Positions 62,231 through 64,000 of a stretch of DNA of 64,000 bases are shown here, one piece after another. The notes under the pieces are model-generated. The model was not told where the DNA came from, did not search any database, and saw only the letters and a list, made by a program, of their open reading frames with translations. Every line of letters begins with the position of its first letter. Within the stretch, counting starts at the first letter, position 1. The DNA comes from Rhizobium sp. BK602. GTDB lineage: Bacteria; Pseudomonadota; Alphaproteobacteria; Rhizobiales; Rhizobiaceae. A program made the translations under genes and the position numbers. The stretch lies in assembly GCF_014195095.1 (NCBI RefSeq), contig NZ_JACIBC010000007.1, positions 290,048-354,047 of the forward strand, written 5' to 3'.

Positions 62231-64000
62231 CTAATGCGCGGCGCCGGTATCAGGCGCCGGCGTCTCCTGCGTGGTCACGGGGCCAATCCGACCCTTGAAG
62301 ACGCGGCGGACGGAGACGAAGAGCAGCGGGATGAAGAAGATGCCGAGCACGGTCGCCGAGATCATGCCGCCCATGACGCCGATGCCGATCGAGTTCTGGC
62401 TGCCGGAGCCGGCACCGTTGGCGACGGCGAGCGGCATAACGCCGAGAATGAAGGCGAGCGAGGTCATCAGGATCGGCCGCAGCCGCTGGCGGGCGGCCTC
62501 CAGCGTCGCCTGCACCAGATCCTTGCCGCTCGCCTGCTGCTCGATGGCGAATTCGACGATCAGGATGGCGTTCTTGGCCGCCAGACCTATGGTGGTCAGC
62601 AGGCCGACCTTGAAATAGACATCGTTCGACTGGCCGAACAGGGTGGCGGCGAGCAGCGCCCCGAAGATGCCGATCGGCACCGACAGCATGACGGCGAGCG
62701 GGATCGACCAGCTTTCATAGAGGGCGGCGAGCGCCAGGAAGACGACGAGGATGGAGATGGCGTAGAGCTGGGTCGCCTGGTTGCCGGAGAGCTTCTCCTG
62801 GGCCGACAGGCTGGTCCATTCATGGCTGAAGCCGGGCGGCAGGGAAGCCATGATCTTGTCGATCTCGTTCATGGCATCGCCGGAGGAGATGCCGGCGGCG
62901 GCGGAACCCTGGATTTCGACGGCGGACGAACCGTTATAGCGCTCGAGACGCGGCGAGCCATAGGTCCATTCACCCTTGGAGAAGGCGGAGAAGGGCACCA
63001 TGGCACCGTCGGAATTGCGCACGTACCAGCGGCCGAAATCCTCCGGCTGCATGCGGAAATTCTTGTCGGCCTGGACATAGACCTTCTTCACACGACCACG
63101 ATCGATGAAGTCGTTGACATAGGTGCCGCCCCAGGCGGTCGACAGTGTCGTGTCTATGTCGGAGAGCGTGATGTTCAGCGCGCTCGCCTTTTCCTGGTCG
63201 ATATTCACCGAATATTGCGGCGTGTCTTCCTGGCCATTCGGACGGGTGCCGAAGAGGCTCTTATTCTGGGCCGCAGCACCAAGCAGCTGGTTGCGGGCGG
63301 CGATCAGGGCCGCATGGCCGGCGCCGTTGATGTCCTTGATGAAGAAGTCGAAGCCGCTCGAACTGCCGAAGCCGGGGATGGCCGGCGGGGCAAGCGCGAA
63401 GACGCTGCCGTCCTTGATCTTGGAGAAGGCGCCCATCGCGCGGCCGGCAATGGCCTGCGCCTTCGACTGCGGCGTCTTGCGCTCGGCAAAATCCTTCAAC
63501 CTCACGAAAACGATGCCGACATTCTGGCCCTGGCCGCTGAAGCCGAAGCCGGCAACGGCGAATGCGCCTTCGACATAGTCTTTCTCGTTGTTGAGATAGT
63601 AGTCCTTGACCTGGTTGAGCACGGCCCAGGTGCGTGAATCCGTGGCGCCTGGCGGAAGCTGGATGGCGGTGAGCAGGATGCCCTGGTCTTCATCGGGCAG
63701 GAACGAGCTCGGCAGGCGGTTGAACAGATAGCCGACAGCGCCACCGATCAGCACGAAGATCAGCAGGAAGACGGCACTCCGGCGGATCATGCCGTGAATG
63801 CCGCTTTGATAACGCAGCGTCGCGCGCTCGAAATTGCGGTTGAACCAGCCGAAGGCGCCGCGTTGCTTGGCGCCATGCTCGGGCGCCTTGAGGATCGTCG
63901 CGCAAAGCGCCGGCGTCAGGATCAGCGCCACGATGACAGACAGGATCATCGCCGAGACGATCGTCACCGAGAACTGCCGGTAGATGACGCCGACCGAGCC
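62231..64000 (-). CDS. RND multidrug efflux transporter (AcrB/HAE1 type), C-terminal part
   Basis: The frame is open to the right edge, so only the last 589 residues are here; the N-terminal half is missing. Visible parts are IYRQFSVTIVSAMILSVIVA and LTPALCATILK from mid-protein, the FLPDEDQGILLTAIQLPPGA hinge into the second periplasmic loop, and the span-10 motif GLAAKNAILIVEFAIEQQAS. This is the AcrB/MexB branch, closer to the acrB at 30158-33316 than to MdtBC. It is convergent with mdtC. Its adaptor gene, if any, lies outside the window. Confidence 0.92.
   Translation of the reverse strand, partial: GSVGVIYRQFSVTIVSAMILSVIVALILTPALCATILKAPEHGAKQRGAFGWFNRNFERATLRYQSGIHGMIRRSAVFLLIFVLIGGAVGYLFNRLPSSFLPDEDQGILLTAIQLPPGATDSRTWAVLNQVKDYYLNNEKDYVEGAFAVAGFGFSGQGQNVGIVFVRLKDFAERKTPQSKAQAIAGRAMGAFSKIKDGSVFALAPPAIPGFGSSSGFDFFIKDINGAGHAALIAARNQLLGAAAQNKSLFGTRPNGQEDTPQYSVNIDQEKASALNITLSDIDTTLSTAWGGTYVNDFIDRGRVKKVYVQADKNFRMQPEDFGRWYVRNSDGAMVPFSAFSKGEWTYGSPRLERYNGSSAVEIQGSAAAGISSGDAMNEIDKIMASLPPGFSHEWTSLSAQEKLSGNQATQLYAISILVVFLALAALYESWSIPLAVMLSVPIGIFGALLAATLFGQSNDVYFKVGLLTTIGLAAKNAILIVEFAIEQQASGKDLVQATLEAARQRLRPILMTSLAFILGVMPLAVANGAGSGSQNSIGIGVMGGMISATVLGIFFIPLLFVSVRRVFKGRIGPVTTQETPAPDTGAAH

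Overview
The window is a GC-rich, densely coded piece of an alphaproteobacterial genome, most likely a Rhizobiales (Rhizobium/Agrobacterium group) species. The evidence is the glpSTPQUV-type glycerol ABC operon, rhizobial-style carbohydrate ABC and ThuA/Gfo-Idh loci, the copA(actP)-cueR(hmrR) order, short repeats abutting stop codons, and a gene resembling the RHE_PE00001 (DUF1612) family typical of rhizobial plasmids. The mix of uptake systems, efflux pumps and toxin-antitoxin pairs without core housekeeping genes would suit a large plasmid or chromid; that is inference. No rRNA, tRNA, CRISPR array, transposase or replication origin was recognised.

Layout. 1-5.3 kb: minus-strand glycerol ABC operon (glpS,T,P,Q,U and a truncated glpV) with a promoter/operator far upstream. 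5.6-7.2 kb: a ZntB/CorA-like channel and a VOC protein. 7.3-14.8 kb: a sugar locus in which a ROK regulator, a Gfo/Idh oxidoreductase and a ThuA-like protein diverge from a CUT1 ABC transporter. 14.8-20 kb: a DUF427 protein, then a TetR regulator with a 22-bp palindrome facing a three-subunit molybdenum hydroxylase. 20-22.7 kb: a PIN/Phd pair and an M23-type envelope protein. 22.9-25.1 kb: mntH and mntR, divergent. 25.1-26.5 kb: a divergent tryptophan-2,3-dioxygenase-like protein facing an Lrp regulator. 26.5-28.1 kb: SDR and TetR genes sharing an operator motif. 28.2-33.3 kb: acrR facing acrAB. 33.3-34.7 kb: an AbrB/PIN pair and a DUF5666-like exported protein. 34.9-44.7 kb: histidine utilisation (a HutH paralogue lacking the MIO triad, hutC, hutF // hutI, hutH, hutU, a toxin-antitoxin pair, hutD). 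44.8-49.6 kb: molybdopterin oxidoreductase, MFS exporter, small secreted protein, VapBC-like pair, thiolase. 49.6-52.9 kb: a 254-bp inverted-repeat element, cueR, copA and a CueR-type promoter. 53-64 kb: the DUF1612-like gene, mdtABC, a terminator, and the C-terminal part of another RND pump.

How it works together. The window is dominated by substrate-inducible catabolic units (glycerol, a sugar, an aldehyde or N-heterocycle, histidine) and by detoxification/export units (Mn, Cu, Zn-type transport, three RND systems, one MFS). Most carry a local regulator, and for seven of these a credible operator is visible in the intergenic DNA. Four PIN-type toxin-antitoxin pairs all lie on the minus strand, tail-to-tail behind plus-strand genes. 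No single wholly new multi-gene system was found. The best leads are the MIO-less HutH paralogue, the altered TDO-like enzyme, the complementary degenerate ATPase pair in the glycerol transporter, and two kinds of intergenic repeat that sit exactly at gene ends.
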